Notes: generated by a model from the sequence alone, not told the origin. DNA of 64,000 bases from Drouetiella hepatica Uher 2000/2452 (GCA_019359505.1 JAHHHD010000011.1:97590-161589), one strand, 5' to 3'. Shown: positions 43,747 to 54,165, counted from the stretch's first letter. Numbers and translations: made by a program.

Positions 43747-45010
43747 ACTGCACCAATCGAGCAAATTTGTTTTTGCCGACTTGAAGCACTTTACCTTGTA
43801 GATCAGCCGCGCTCTCGAAAGTCAGATCGACGTTTTGAATGCGATCGCCCTCCAGCCGCACCGCGCCGCCCTGAATTTGTCGCCGTGCCTCAGAGCTACT
43901 ATTGCAGAGCTTGGCGGCGCTAAGCAGGTAAAACAGCTTCACCGGAAACTGAATGCCTTCCAGAGAAAATTCTGGTACGGCATCTGATGAGACGGTGTTG
44001 CCTTGAATGAGGATGAGAGCGGCTTTTTGGGCAGCTTCTGCCGCTTCTCCACCGTGATATTGGCTCGTGATTTCTAGGGCAAGGAGCTTTTGGCGATCGC
44101 GCGGATTTTCGGGCATTTGATCCAGAGGCAAGTCGGTCAGCAGCTCGAAGTAGGACTTGATCAGGCTATCTGGGGTCTTCTCCAGCTTTGAGTACATGGT
44201 CAGCGCGTCTTCCTGAAGCCCAATGTAGTTGCCTAGCGACTTCGACATTTTTTGAGTGCCGTCTGTGCCCAGCAGCAGCGGCAGCACCAGCCCAAACTGC
44301 GGACGTTGCCCAAAATGCCGCTGAAGATCGCGTCCTACCGCCAGGTTAAATTTCTGATCGGTGCCGCCTAGCTCCACGTCCGCTTCCAGGGCAACTGAAT
44401 CGTAGCCCTGCATCAGTGGATAGAAGAATTCATGGAGGTAAATTGGGGTTTCTTTCTTGTAGCGATCGGCAAAGTTTTCTTTTGCCAACATTTGCCCCAC
44501 CGTCATGGTTGCCAGCAGCTCCAAAATTTTGCTTAGGTCTATGCCCGACAGCCATTCTGAGTTGTAGCGGATTTCTAGCCGTCCGGGAGTATCAAAGTCG
44601 AGAATTGGGCGAACCTGATCGACATAGGTTTGGGCATTTTGCATGACCTGCTCGGCGGTGAGCTGCTTGCGCACTTCAGACTTGTCGGTGGGGTCGCCAA
44701 TCCGGGCGGTAAAGTCGCCAATCAGCAAAATTGCCTGATGTCCCGCATCTTGAAAGGCTCTCAGCTTACGGATCACCAGGCTATGCCCCAGATGAATCTC
44801 GGTACCTGTAGGGTCAATGCCAAACTTGATGCGGAGAGGGCGATCGCTTTTGAGAATCCTTTGCTCCAGATTTTCGTCAGGACTTTCAGAATCGGGCTGG
44901 TTGGGAAAAATTTCGCTAATGCCCCGATGCAGCCAGGTAAAAGAGGGCGATGCGCTTTTAGAAAGCTGAGTATTTAAAGATTGTGCCTGAGGTGATTGAT
45001 CAGCAGCCAT
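43745..45010 (-). CDS. tyrS: Tyrosyl-tRNA synthetase
   Basis: A class I synthetase that charges tRNA-Tyr. From ATG 45010 it is 421 aa (a GTG at 45046 is also open). The Rossmann core has [22 protein letters not shown] with the HIGH-like HLGH, the tyrosine-binding region, and the KMSKS motif as [11 protein letters not shown]. The C-terminal S4 RNA-binding domain begins near [18 protein letters not shown]. The type (KMSKS with HLGH) matches the TyrRS form known as TyrZ. It diverges from the PBP gene, and the family E tail overlaps its stop. Confidence 0.95.
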   Translation of the reverse strand: MAADQSPQAQSLNTQLSKSASPSFTWLHRGISEIFPNQPDSESPDENLEQRILKSDRPLRIKFGIDPTGTEIHLGHSLVIRKLRAFQDAGHQAILLIGDFTARIGDPTDKSEVRKQLTAEQVMQNAQTYVDQVRPILDFDTPGRLEIRYNSEWLSGIDLSKILELLATMTVGQMLAKENFADRYKKETPIYLHEFFYPLMQGYDSVALEADVELGGTDQKFNLAVGRDLQRHFGQRPQFGLVLPLLLGTDGTQKMSKSLGNYIGLQEDALTMYSKLEKTPDSLIKSYFELLTDLPLDQMPENPRDRQKLLALEITSQYHGGEAAEAAQKAALILIQGNTVSSDAVPEFSLEGIQFPVKLFYLLSAAKLCNSSSEARRQIQGGAVRLEGDRIQNVDLTFESAADLQGKVLQVGKNKFARLVQ

Positions 45011-45100
45011 ACTTGGCAAATATCCACTTAAATTCGCTAAACTCACTGCATTGACTGAGCAATATGCCCATGCTCTTTGCAGACGGACTACTACTATAAT

Positions 45101-45161
45101 TGCAGGAACGTAAGAGAATTGCAGGAACTCAGAGAATTGTAGGAATACAAGAGAATTGCAG
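45101..45161. repeat. Short tandem repeat, about 19 bp x 3
   Basis: Units TGCAGGAACGTAAGAGAAT, TGCAGGAACTCAGAGAAT and TGTAGGAATACAAGAGAAT lie head to tail in the divergent tyrS/PBP promoter region. The role is unknown. Confidence 0.8.
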
Positions 45162-45264
45162 ACTACCAGAGCCTGAATTCTCCAATCTACTCTGCAGCTA
45201 GGCTTAACTGAGCCAGTATTTAGCCGGACTTCAACCCATAGCCAGACTAAGGAACAAAACCGCT

Positions 45265-47202
45265 GTGTCGTCTAACCCTGCCAGCCCTAAATCGGCGAAA
45301 GCCCACCTCACTCGTAAGCCGGGAGAGGATCAATCTCCGGTTTTACACTACTTGCAGGGCGTTGCTCAGGTGACTGCGGGTACAATCCTGGGAATTACGA
45401 TGCTGACTAGCTCTATCGTTGCAGGAGGCCTAGTCGGTTTGGCGATTAGCTTTCGCAATTTGCCGGACGTGCGTGTCCTGCGTACCTATGTGCCTTCAGA
45501 AACTAGCTATATCTATGACGTTAACGGCAAGCTGTTGGACAGTCTGCATGACGAAGCCAACCGCGAGGTGGTGGATCTCAACGACATTTCCCCTAACCTG
45601 AAGCGGGCGGTACTGGCGATCGAAGACAGCTATTTTTACTCCCATCACGGCATTAATCCAGTCGGCGTAGTACGAGCATTTGTAGCCAACTTTTCCGAAA
45701 GGCAGACGGTAGAAGGCGGCTCGACTGTAACGATGCAGTTGGTCAAAAATCTTTTCCTCAACCCCAAACGCACTATCAACCGCAAGGTTGCTGAGGCAGT
45801 GCTGTCGCTACGGCTAGAGCAGGTATTTAAGAAAGACCAGATTCTAGAGATGTATCTCAATCAGGTTTACTGGGGCCACAATACCTACGGCGCAGAAACC
45901 GCCGCCATGAGCTACTTTAACAAGCACGCCTCAGAGATTACCCTGGGCGAGTCGGCAATGATGGCGGGGCTGATCCAGGCTCCTGAAAGCTACAGTCCGT
46001 TTGTCAACTATCAGGTGGCAAAAAGGCGACAGGCGATCGTCTTAGATCGGATGCGGAAGCTCAACTGGATCACGGCAGATGAGGAAGCTGCCGCCAAAGC
46101 TCAGCCGATTCAGCTAGGGCAGATCACTTCTTTTCAGGGCAGTCAGGCTCCCTACATTACGGATGCGGTAATCCAGGAATTGAGCGACAAGTTTGGCAGA
46201 GATGCCGTGCTAAAGGGCGGAATGCGCGTTCAGACGACGATTGATATCGACTTGCAGCGCAAAGCCGAAGAGTCTGCCCGTGAGGGATTAGGCTCTGTTC
46301 AAGGGCAGGGGCTGTTTGCCGACCAGATTTCTTTGGTTGCGGTCGATCCGCGCACCCACTTTGTTAAAGCGATGGTGGGCGGCGTAGACTACAAGCAAAG
46401 CCAGTTTAACCGGGCGACCCAAGCGTTGCGCCAGCCCGGATCGGCGTTCAAACCGTTCGTGTACTATGCAGCCTTTGCAACAGGTCGGTTTGATCCAGAC
46501 AGCACGATTTCCGATACGCCTGTTAGCTATCCTGATGGCGACGGCTACTACACGCCGCAAAACTATGACAACAGCTTCTATGGCGTGATGTCCATCCGGC
46601 AGGCGTTGGCACAGTCGCGCAATATTCCGGCAATTCGGTTGGGGCAAGAGGTGGGCATTAACCGCGTCATTGAGGTGTCTCGGACACTGGGCATTAAGAG
46701 TCCGATGGAGCCTGTGACCTCGCTGCCTTTGGGTTCTGTCGATCTCACGCCTCTAGAAATGGCAAGCGCCTACGCCACTTTTGCCAGCGGTGGCTGGCAG
46801 TCTCCCACGACAACGATCGTCCAGGTGGTTGACAGCAAAGGAAATGTGCTGCTAGACAACACGCCGCATCCGCAGCTTGTGCTTGACCCTTGGGCTGTGG
46901 CATCTGTAAATGAAACCCTCCAGGGAGTCATTAATAGCGGTACGGCAAGGGCAGCGCAGATCGATCGCCCTGCGGCAGGTAAAACTGGAACGACTTCCTC
47001 TGAACGAGATATCTGGTTTGCGGGCTATGTGCCCCAGCTTTCAGTATCCGTTTGGGTGGGCAACGATGACTACAGCCCCATTGGCATAGGGGCAACGGGC
47101 GGCAACTATGTGGCTCCCATCTGGCGCAACTTTATGTACAAAGCCTTGGACGGTGTACCCGTCGAGAACTTTAAGCCCCGCTCAGATTTTCCTCACCCTT
47201 AG
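45265..47202 (+). CDS. Class A penicillin-binding protein (PBP1A-type)
   Basis: A bifunctional peptidoglycan glycosyltransferase and transpeptidase. The 645-aa protein starts at GTG 45265, with a cytosolic tail and one membrane helix ([13 protein letters not shown]). The GT51 domain follows with the catalytic Glu in [11 protein letters not shown] (about 117), [14 protein letters not shown], and [15 protein letters not shown]. The transpeptidase has the active Ser in GSAFKPF (SxxK, about 392), SRN as the second motif, and [10 protein letters not shown] (about 572). The C-terminus is short. It is a single gene. Confidence 0.95.
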   Translation: MSSNPASPKSAKAHLTRKPGEDQSPVLHYLQGVAQVTAGTILGITMLTSSIVAGGLVGLAISFRNLPDVRVLRTYVPSETSYIYDVNGKLLDSLHDEANREVVDLNDISPNLKRAVLAIEDSYFYSHHGINPVGVVRAFVANFSERQTVEGGSTVTMQLVKNLFLNPKRTINRKVAEAVLSLRLEQVFKKDQILEMYLNQVYWGHNTYGAETAAMSYFNKHASEITLGESAMMAGLIQAPESYSPFVNYQVAKRRQAIVLDRMRKLNWITADEEAAAKAQPIQLGQITSFQGSQAPYITDAVIQELSDKFGRDAVLKGGMRVQTTIDIDLQRKAEESAREGLGSVQGQGLFADQISLVAVDPRTHFVKAMVGGVDYKQSQFNRATQALRQPGSAFKPFVYYAAFATGRFDPDSTISDTPVSYPDGDGYYTPQNYDNSFYGVMSIRQALAQSRNIPAIRLGQEVGINRVIEVSRTLGIKSPMEPVTSLPLGSVDLTPLEMASAYATFASGGWQSPTTTIVQVVDSKGNVLLDNTPHPQLVLDPWAVASVNETLQGVINSGTARAAQIDRPAAGKTGTTSSERDIWFAGYVPQLSVSVWVGNDDYSPIGIGATGGNYVAPIWRNFMYKALDGVPVENFKPRSDFPHP

Positions 47203-47245
47203 AGGATATTTGAAACGTGGTCGGCTGTGATTTTAGGCACCTGTT

Positions 47246-47333
47246 AATCCCTACTACCCCCCTTAAAAAGGGAGAAATGAATTCAAAGTCCCCTTTTTTC
47301 TGGCGCAGAGGCGCGATAGCGCGGGGATTGAGG
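47246..47333. repeat. Degenerate repeat with AAAGTCCCC segment
   Basis: ATCCCTACTACCCCCCTTAAAAAGGGAG followed by TTCAAAGTCCCCTTTTTTCT resembles the element at 26073 but is decayed. It lies after the PBP gene stop. Confidence 0.5.
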
Positions 47334-47422
47334 CGGATCTGAAACGTTTCGCTACCCATAGTTAGACCCTTTAAACATCCTCTTGGACTTTGCCTCAATC
47401 GGGAGAGAACTGGCAGTCAAGA

Positions 47423-47491
47423 TAATGATTTGTGGTTGTAGAGGTTTTCCTCCTACAACCACAAATCATTACCTTTTGAGGACTACCGTTT
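47423..47491. repeat. Family E hairpin, copy E2, with conserved 18-bp tail
   Basis: A perfect 19-bp stem (47423-47441 with 47453-47471) has an 11-nt centre that can itself pair (AGG/CCT). TTTTGAGGACTACCGTTT (47474-47491) follows, identical to the tail of E1. It lies between the convergent PBP and purF genes. Confidence 0.8.
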
Positions 47492-47524
47492 GGAGGTGCA
47501 TTGATCTCCTCCTAAAACATCTAT

Positions 47525-49117
47525 CTAAGCTGACGTAGAGGCAGGCGTTTTCTCTAGAACTAACTTCGATCGCTTCACCAGTTCGGGTACTGGAACGGGA
47601 TAGTCACCCGTGAAACAGGCCGAACAGAAAGTGTTGGTGTCTTCACGCGTGGCGTTTAACATTCCGTCCCATTTTAGATAGGCGAGAGAGTCCAGACCCA
47701 GCTGCACCTGAATTTCGGCGATCGACTTGGTGGCTGCAATCAGCTGATCTTGAGTATCAGTATCTATGCCGTAGAAGCAGGGATGGGTAACGGGGGGTGA
47801 GGAAATCCGCATATGGACTTCGATCGCTCCGGCTTCACGCAGTGCCTTCACCAGCTTGCGGCTCGTGGTTCCCCGCACGATCGAGTCATCCACAATCACG
47901 ATTCGCTTGCCTTTCAGCACATCTCTCAGGGGATTGAGCTTCATGCGAATGCCTGCTTCCCGCATCGCCTGAGTTGGCTGAATGAAGGTGCGCCCCACAT
48001 AGCGGTTTTTGATCAGCCCCTCCGCGTAGGGAATGCCCGACTGCTGTGAGAAGCCGATCGCTGCCGGAATACCGGAATCGGGGACACCCATGACCAGATC
48101 GACCTCGCCCGGTGGCGGTGACTCCAATGCGAGCTGCCGCCCCAGGCGTAACCGATAGCTGTAGAGGCTTTCCTCATTCATTACGCTATCTGGGCGGGCA
48201 AAGTAAATCATTTCCAGGATGCACAGCTTGCGCTCTGCTTTGGGTGCCCACTGGAAGGAGGCTAACCCTTGCTCAGTGATCCACACCAGCTCACCGGGTT
48301 CTACATCCCGTAAATACTCTGCCCCAATAATATCGAGGGCGCAGGTTTCTGAGGCGACTACGTAGCGATCGGGCAGCGATTCCTCCAGCAGACAGCGATC
48401 GAGCGTACAGCGATCGGGCACTTCTTCGCCACCTTTGAGCACACCAATGACCAGTGGACGAATGCCATTAGGGTCACGAACGCCCATAAGACCATTAGGA
48501 GTAGCGATCGCCAAACTAAAGGCTCCCTGGCAGCGTTTGAAGGCGCTAATTGCTCCCTCTAGCCAGCCCTTGCCGCCGTTAATTTCTTGGGCAATGGCGA
48601 TGGCGATCATTTCAGAATCGGTCGTGGTGACAAACTGCACATCCGTATTTTGCAGCAACTCAGCTCGGAGGTTGGGCGTGTTTACCAGGTTGCCGTTGTG
48701 CGCTAGCGCCAGCTTGCCTAGCCGCGTTTCTACCAGGGCAGGTTGAGCGTTGACGACACGGCTCGATCCAGTAGTGGAGTAGCGCGTGTGACCCACCGCC
48801 AAATCGCCCTGCATCTCTCCAAACATTTGCTCATTGAACACTTGAGAGACAAGACCCATACCCTTATGCAGATGCACGGTGTCTCCATCAAAAACGGCAA
48901 TTCCGGCAGATTCTTGTCCTCGATGCTGCAAGGCGTACAGCCCAAAGTAGGTGAGCTTGGCAACATCTGCTTCGGGTGAATAGATGCCAAATACGCCACA
49001 GGCTTCCTCTGGCTTATCGGATCTTTCTGGCTGGTCAAAAGGCTCGACAGAATCTGTAGACCAAGAGTCGGCAGACCGAGAGTCGGCAGATGAAGAATGG
49101 GCAGAGTTTGGCATCAT
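47525..49117 (-). CDS. purF: Amidophosphoribosyltransferase
   Basis: It commits PRPP to purine synthesis. The 530-aa protein has a ~39-residue N-terminal leader before the nucleophile Cys40 in EEACGVFGIYSPEAD; the leader is removed in mature PurF. YALQHRGQESAGIAV and HNGNLVN follow in the glutaminase domain. The PRPP loop is VIVDDSIVRGTTSRKL (about 405-420). The C-terminal TFCSACFTGDYP gives two of the Cys of the Fe-S cluster seen in the Bacillus-type enzyme. The leader contains S-A-D-S-R/W pentapeptides from a 15-bp repeat. It is transcribed after purL, 172 bp downstream, likely in one unit. Confidence 0.96.
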   Translation of the reverse strand: MMPNSAHSSSADSRSADSWSTDSVEPFDQPERSDKPEEACGVFGIYSPEADVAKLTYFGLYALQHRGQESAGIAVFDGDTVHLHKGMGLVSQVFNEQMFGEMQGDLAVGHTRYSTTGSSRVVNAQPALVETRLGKLALAHNGNLVNTPNLRAELLQNTDVQFVTTTDSEMIAIAIAQEINGGKGWLEGAISAFKRCQGAFSLAIATPNGLMGVRDPNGIRPLVIGVLKGGEEVPDRCTLDRCLLEESLPDRYVVASETCALDIIGAEYLRDVEPGELVWITEQGLASFQWAPKAERKLCILEMIYFARPDSVMNEESLYSYRLRLGRQLALESPPPGEVDLVMGVPDSGIPAAIGFSQQSGIPYAEGLIKNRYVGRTFIQPTQAMREAGIRMKLNPLRDVLKGKRIVIVDDSIVRGTTSRKLVKALREAGAIEVHMRISSPPVTHPCFYGIDTDTQDQLIAATKSIAEIQVQLGLDSLAYLKWDGMLNATREDTNTFCSACFTGDYPVPVPELVKRSKLVLEKTPASTSA

Positions 49118-49289
49118 GGATCGGCTGTGCTTTATGGGGGTGCGATGAGTAGATGAGCGGCAGACAGAAACCTTTGGGCGATCGAAAATTCTTTAATTAA
49201 TTGTTTCTTAACAATCCTATTCCATAACAGTAGCGTACTCATTTCTTTTCCGACTAGATATCTGGTTCACTAGGTGTTGGGAAATCCGC

Positions 49290-51617
49290 CTAGAGGCGAC
49301 GTTCGATTGCCTTTGACCAGCGATCGTCCATCTCTTTCAGACTCATGTTGATTAACGTCAGGTTATCTGTGGTAATCGCTAAACGGTCGTCTCCAACCCG
49401 TCCGAGCTTTTGCCAGGTGTTAGAGAGGTGATTATCTAAATAAGATTCCCAGGTTTCTATCTGCTCTACTGATACAGAAACCAGAATTCGAGCGCCGCCT
49501 TCTGCAAACAGCAGATGATCCCATCGGCTAGGGGCTTGAGGCATTTGAGGTAACTGAATCTCTGCACCAAGCTGACCGCTAATACAGCATTCCGCCAAGG
49601 CGATCGCCAATCCGCCCTCGGCGCAGTCGTGAGCCGACCGAATCCAGCCCTGCCGAATGCCGTAACGGCAGGCTGCCTGCACCTGACGCTCTTGGTCAAA
49701 ATCAGCGATCGGGGGATGTCCGGCGATCGTTTGGTGCATGACCGCGAGATATTCCGAGCCGCCTAGAGTCGTGCTTTGCGCCCAGTCGCCTAACAGGTAG
49801 ATGACATCACCGGGCGATCGCCAGCCCTGTCCACAAATTTGGGTAATGTCTTCCACTAGGCCCACCATGCCGATCACTGGAGTCGGGTAGATAGATTGCG
49901 GCTTGCCCTCCGAATCCAGGGTTTCGTTGTATAGCGAGACATTGCCCCCTGTCACAGGCGTAGCCAGCTCTCGACAGGCTTCGGCAATGCCGCGACAGGC
50001 TTCGGCAAGCTGCCAATAGCCGATCGCCTTTTCGGGGCTGCCAAAGTTGAGGTTATCTGTCACGGCAAGCGGCTCTGCGCCAACACAGCTCAGATTTCGC
50101 GCCGCCTCAGCCACCGCCATTTTTGCCCCTTCGTAGGGATGCAGATAAACGTATCGAGCGTTGCAGTCTACCGTTGCCGCCACGCCTTTGGTAGAGGTAA
50201 TTTGTCCTGTCTCTTGTCCGAGCTGAGGACGGAGGCGAATGACAGCAGCATCCGCTCCACCGGGCAGCGAAACCGTGTTGTTTTGCACTTGGTGATCGTA
50301 CTGGCGATAGATCCAGCGTTTGGAGGCGATCGTCGGGCTATCCAGCAGAGTCAGCAAAACCTCGCTCCAGCTCTGGGATTTACCGCTCACTTCAATGCCT
50401 TCAGCCGTGCAATTTGGCAGAGCCGATTCGCTCCATTCCCAAGCTTTACGGGCGTAGTCAGGCGGCTCTTGCAGCAGCTCTCGGTGATAAATTGGCGTAT
50501 TGTCTGCCAGCGCCGTCGCCGGAATTTCGGCAGCAATCTCGCCTTTGAAGAGAATTCGGACGATCGCTTCCTCAATCACACTTCCGGCAACCACGGCATG
50601 CAGTCCCCACCGCTCAAAAATCTCGATCAGCTCCAGCTCTCTGCCTTTGTGCGCCACAAACAGCATCCGCTCCTGGGACTCCGAGAGCAGATATTCATAG
50701 GGCACCATGCCTGTTTCTCGCACCGGAATTTTGTCCAAATCCAGCTCAATACCGACCTCACCTTTTGCCGCCATTTCTGAGGTGGAGCAGGTGATTCCAG
50801 CAGCTCCCATATCCTGCGCAGCCACTACGGCTCCGGTTTTGAATGCCTCCAGACAGGCTTCGATCAGGGATTTTTCGAGAAACGGATCACCCACCTGTAC
50901 CGCAGGGCGATCGTCTAGGGAAGCATCGCTGAGTTCGGCACTGGCAAAGCTGGCTCCGCCCATGCCGTCCCGTCCCGTTGTTGAGCCAACGTAGAGTACC
51001 GGATTGCCAATGCCCACCGCTCCTGACTTGACGATTTCTGGCGTTTCCATCAAGCCTAGCGCCATGGCATTCACCAGCGGATTGCCGGAATAGGAGGGGT
51101 CAAAATAGACTTCGCCGCCTACGGTGGGTACGCCCACACAGTTGCCGTAGTGAGAAATTCCTGCAACTACGCCATTCAAGAGCCGCCGGGTGCGGGCATC
51201 CTCCAGCGACCCAAACCGCAGCGAGTTGAGAATGGCGATCGGGCGTGCTCCCATCGTGAAAATATCCCGCAGGATGCCTCCCACTCCCGTTGCCGCGCCC
51301 TGAAACGGCTCCACTGCCGAGGGGTGATTGTGTGACTCAATCTTGAAGGCAAGCTGCAAACCATCGCCCATATCTACCACTCCGGCATTCTCGCCGGGAC
51401 CTACGAGAATGCGATCGCCCGTCGTCGGAAACTGCTTCAGCAAGGGACGCGAGTTCTTGTAGCAGCAATGTTCTGACCACATCACGCCAAACATACCCAG
51501 CTCGGCTTTGTTGGGATGGCGACCCAGACGACGGAAAATTTCTTCGTACTCGTCAGGCTTAATGCCTTCGGACGCAATTTCTTCGGGAGAAAAGGGAGCT
51601 TCAGAAAGAGCAGACAT
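49290..51617 (-). CDS. purL: Phosphoribosylformylglycinamidine synthase II (small-type PurL)
   Basis: It converts FGAR to FGAM with ATP and ammonia. From ATG 51617 it is 775 aa, the small type that needs separate PurQ and PurS; neither is in the window. Motifs: [72 protein letters not shown], and [14 protein letters not shown] in the second half. A GTG at 51650 would add 11 residues. purF follows on the same strand. It diverges from the LDH/MDH-like gene. Confidence 0.95.
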   Translation of the reverse strand: MSALSEAPFSPEEIASEGIKPDEYEEIFRRLGRHPNKAELGMFGVMWSEHCCYKNSRPLLKQFPTTGDRILVGPGENAGVVDMGDGLQLAFKIESHNHPSAVEPFQGAATGVGGILRDIFTMGARPIAILNSLRFGSLEDARTRRLLNGVVAGISHYGNCVGVPTVGGEVYFDPSYSGNPLVNAMALGLMETPEIVKSGAVGIGNPVLYVGSTTGRDGMGGASFASAELSDASLDDRPAVQVGDPFLEKSLIEACLEAFKTGAVVAAQDMGAAGITCSTSEMAAKGEVGIELDLDKIPVRETGMVPYEYLLSESQERMLFVAHKGRELELIEIFERWGLHAVVAGSVIEEAIVRILFKGEIAAEIPATALADNTPIYHRELLQEPPDYARKAWEWSESALPNCTAEGIEVSGKSQSWSEVLLTLLDSPTIASKRWIYRQYDHQVQNNTVSLPGGADAAVIRLRPQLGQETGQITSTKGVAATVDCNARYVYLHPYEGAKMAVAEAARNLSCVGAEPLAVTDNLNFGSPEKAIGYWQLAEACRGIAEACRELATPVTGGNVSLYNETLDSEGKPQSIYPTPVIGMVGLVEDITQICGQGWRSPGDVIYLLGDWAQSTTLGGSEYLAVMHQTIAGHPPIADFDQERQVQAACRYGIRQGWIRSAHDCAEGGLAIALAECCISGQLGAEIQLPQMPQAPSRWDHLLFAEGGARILVSVSVEQIETWESYLDNHLSNTWQKLGRVGDDRLAITTDNLTLINMSLKEMDDRWSKAIERRL

Positions 51618-51731
51618 GGGTGCAGCGACAAAAAGGTTTGGCGTAATCACGACAAGCTCAATTCTATCGGTTTAGGCTGACTTGGCTAGAGCGATGATCT
51701 GCCCATGAGTCCCCTCTTCAAAATTCTGGCA

Positions 51732-51762
51732 TTTGGAAGGGGCGCTCAGCGCCCCTTCCAAA
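51732..51762. repeat. Family D hairpin, copy D3
   Basis: A perfect inverted repeat TTTGGAAGGGGCGCT / AGCGCCCCTTCCAAA with one central C; folded with a triloop the tip is GGCGC-TCA-GCGCC. The tip matches D2, and the downstream ACATCAAACC echoes D2's ACATTTGAAACC. It lies in the divergent purL / LDH-like spacer. Confidence 0.75.
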
Positions 51763-51854
51763 AAAATTCATACATCAAACCAGCAACGCCAAAGTTCTCT
51801 GGTAGATTTAGAGGCATTCGGATCATTGGCTCCAGCTCACCTGGATGTTTCCAT

Positions 51855-52904
51855 ATGGATGTTTCCATTATTGGTGCCAGCGGCGACTGTGGTAGAGAGA
51901 TTGTCACGCAGCTTCTGATTTCACGTGCCATTGCGCCCTCCGAGCGGCTGCAATTGGTGGGGCGATCGGGCGGGCGCAGTGCCCAAGTTTTGGCAGGTAT
52001 TTGCAGCGATCTATCCGATGCCTATGCCGAAATGGCTCCTGAACTCGACGTGGCATTGCACCCTGAAGAGATTGTCGCCGACGTCATTGTCATGACCGCA
52101 GGAGCAACGATCGGCGGCACCGTCACCCGCCGCACCGAACTCGCCAAAGCGAATTTGGAAGTTTTTGAGCTGTATGCAAAAGCGATCGCCCAATACGGTC
52201 ACGGGCATGAGGTGGTGATTATCGTCACGAACCCGGTTGAACTTGCCGTCGAGGTGTTTAGTCGCCATCTGGGCAGACAGCGCGTGGTGGGTATTGGGGC
52301 TTATTCGGATTCTCTGCGCTTTCGGAGAGAAATTGCTAACGATCTGGGAATTCGTCGTCAGCTCATTAAGGGCTTTGTGGTAGGAGAGCATGGCGACAAT
52401 ATGGTGCCTTTGTGGAGCAGCGTTCAGGTGCAGGGCATGGATACTGAAGAGCTAGCTGCGACCCTAAAACGACTGCGGCGAGGCTGTTCCGTCCTTAATT
52501 TCCCAGAGGATCTGAAGCGCGAAAGGCAGATAATTTTTGACTACCTGAGCCAAGGGCAGGTGGCAGCAGCGTATCAACATGTCGATCGCCTCTCTCCGGC
52601 TCTGCGGGTGGTGCTAAGACCCTACGTTACCCATATGTCTGGCGCAAAAACCATTTCTGCGACTGCCAACGTCACGGTGGATCTGGTGAAAACGCTGCTG
52701 GACGGTCGAGAAGTGGTTATTTCAGCTCAGGTACAGTTGAGCGGCGAATTTTACGGCATCCACACGCCCTTGGGAGTGCCGATCGTGCTGACACCTATGG
52801 GCTGGACGCAGGTTGTGCCCATTCAGCTCTGGGAAGAAGAGGTGCAAATGCTGAAGCTGATGGCGGCAGAGATGAGCCAGCGTCTGAAGGAGGATTTGGC
52901 ATGA
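51855..52904 (+). CDS. Lactate/malate dehydrogenase-family protein
   Basis: From ATG 51855 it is 349 aa; the frame is open back to 51705 but that part crosses repeat D3. The N-terminal NAD-binding motif is VSIIGASGDCGREI; VIVMTAGATIGGTVTRR carries the Arg-loop position, and VVIIVTNPVELAVEV and the catalytic-His loop VVGEHGDNMVPLW are clear. The C-terminal half is longer and more divergent than ordinary LDH or MDH. The substrate cannot be assigned. Its last codons overlap the ATG of the ACT-domain gene (ATGA), so the two are translationally coupled. Confidence 0.8.
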   Translation: MDVSIIGASGDCGREIVTQLLISRAIAPSERLQLVGRSGGRSAQVLAGICSDLSDAYAEMAPELDVALHPEEIVADVIVMTAGATIGGTVTRRTELAKANLEVFELYAKAIAQYGHGHEVVIIVTNPVELAVEVFSRHLGRQRVVGIGAYSDSLRFRREIANDLGIRRQLIKGFVVGEHGDNMVPLWSSVQVQGMDTEELAATLKRLRRGCSVLNFPEDLKRERQIIFDYLSQGQVAAAYQHVDRLSPALRVVLRPYVTHMSGAKTISATANVTVDLVKTLLDGREVVISAQVQLSGEFYGIHTPLGVPIVLTPMGWTQVVPIQLWEEEVQMLKLMAAEMSQRLKEDLA

Positions 52905-53368
52905 GTGAGCAGCGCTGGGTGTTTGTTGTCAAGGCGCTGGATCAGCCGGGAACCCTGACCGCTGCGGCTTTTGTCTTCTCCAACCGAGGCATTTCCCTAG
53001 AGGCGATCTTGGGCAGCGGCATTGCCTCCACTGCGATCGAAGAAGGTCGGCTAATCCTCAGCTTTCGCGCTACTGAACGCAAGCAAGAAATGCTGCTCCG
53101 GGCGCTAGAGCGCCTGTCGAGCGTGTTGCAGGTCACGAGCTACCTGTATGACGACCCGAAGCTGCGAACGATCGCCATTGCCAAGGTTTCTAGCCTACAG
53201 GATATTTCGTTTGACCCAGAGGAAGTCCAGGTGGAAACGATCGCCACTTCCCCCGATAGTTTGCGTCTGCTGCTGACTGGCAGCACGTTGGCAGTAGAGC
53301 AGGTCATTCAAACGCTACGGCAGGAGGCAGTGTTACAAGATCTCGTGACCGCTACGATCGCTCTGTAA
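52901..53368 (+). CDS. ACT-domain-like small protein coupled to the dehydrogenase
   Basis: The 155-aa protein resembles a double ACT domain. Residues 6-75 (WVFVVKALDQPGTLTAAAFVFSNRGISLE) have the small-molecule-binding ACT pattern found in acetolactate synthase regulatory subunits. The second half (KLRTIAIAKVSS; SPDSLRLLLTGSTLAVEQVI) matches the IlvH C-terminal domain loosely. It overlaps the dehydrogenase stop by 4 bp. By context it could be an allosteric subunit of that enzyme; this is inference. It is shorter and more divergent than IlvH. Confidence 0.65.
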   Translation: MSEQRWVFVVKALDQPGTLTAAAFVFSNRGISLEAILGSGIASTAIEEGRLILSFRATERKQEMLLRALERLSSVLQVTSYLYDDPKLRTIAIAKVSSLQDISFDPEEVQVETIATSPDSLRLLLTGSTLAVEQVIQTLRQEAVLQDLVTATIAL

Positions 53369-53411
53369 TTGTTTGTGTGTAATGGATCTCTTGCAGACTA
53401 AAGTTTCGGGA

Positions 53412-53448
53412 TTAGGTTTGGTGGAGCTGTGCCTCACCAAACCTAATT
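53412..53448. repeat. Inverted repeat after the ACT gene
   Basis: Arms ATTAGGTTTGGTG (53412-53424) and CACCAAACCTAAT (53436-53448) are perfect around an 11-nt centre. There is no T-run. It may act as a factor-dependent terminator or belong to another repeat family. Confidence 0.6.
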
Positions 53449-53659
53449 GGCAAGAGGTGTGATTATTTGTGTGCAATTATTTGCGCGCAATTATTTATGC
53501 GTAATTATTCTGAATGACTCGTGCAACTATTTGTGATTTGTTTACAGCGCTTCAAAAAGGTTTCTTATGCGAATTTAAGATTTTTCACATCTTTCCCTAA
53601 CCCGCCAATCGCCTCCTATCTTGGAAGGTGGCAACTTAGCCGGAGTCCCTGTCTTGACT

Positions 53660-53953
53660 ATGGGCATATTCCTCAACCTTCTGCGATCGCTTCTCATCAC
53701 TAGCATCCTCAGTTTTTTAGCGCCACTTTTATTTATCGGTACGATCCTATCTAGCCTGCTGGTTTTTAAGCATATTCCTCACTTAGAATCTATTAGCCAG
53801 ATGGGGCTAAGTCAGCTTTTGAATTTTCTCACCGTATTCGGTACGGGCAGCGCCGTGCGAGGCTTGCTAATCATTAGCGGCGTTAGCAGTGTCGTCAGTA
53901 TTTTGTTTGATACCTATACTTTTTATCGCTATCAGATTCTCCGCGACAGCTAG
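53660..53953 (+). CDS. Small membrane protein (hypothetical)
   Basis: Family not recognised, though similar small proteins occur in cyanobacteria. From ATG 53660 it is 97 aa. Two strongly hydrophobic helices are visible (FLNLLRSLLITSILSFLAPL with FIGTILSSLLVF; then RGLLIISGVSSVVSILFDTY). It ends in a short basic-aromatic tail (FYRYQILRDS). It is probably an inner-membrane or thylakoid protein. The frame stays open upstream to 53621, but that part is not hydrophobic. Confidence 0.65.
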   Translation: MGIFLNLLRSLLITSILSFLAPLLFIGTILSSLLVFKHIPHLESISQMGLSQLLNFLTVFGTGSAVRGLLIISGVSSVVSILFDTYTFYRYQILRDS

Positions 53954-54039
53954 AGTGTTGCGCAGGGATACAATATGACATTTGATAGCCGACAACCTAG
54001 GTTATTTCTACGGTGAACAGATGGGTGATGTTCTAGACC

Positions 54040-54096
54040 TGTTGTTAATTTTTTTGAAAGGGGCGCTCCGCGCCCCTTTCAAAAAAATTAACAACA
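54040..54096. repeat. Family D hairpin, copy D2 (perfect 27-bp stem)
   Basis: Left arm 54040-54066 and right arm 54070-54096 are exactly complementary around TCC; the tip reads AGGGGCGC-TCC-GCGCCCCT and the outer stem GTTGTTAATTTTTTTGAAAG. The complementary strand has a GGA loop. The outer stem matches D1. Confidence 0.9.
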
Positions 54097-54165
54097 CATT
54101 TGAAACCCTATCGAACAGATGTATAGTACGTGAGAGAGTATTGGGGGCTGCGCTAGGGCTTTAAG

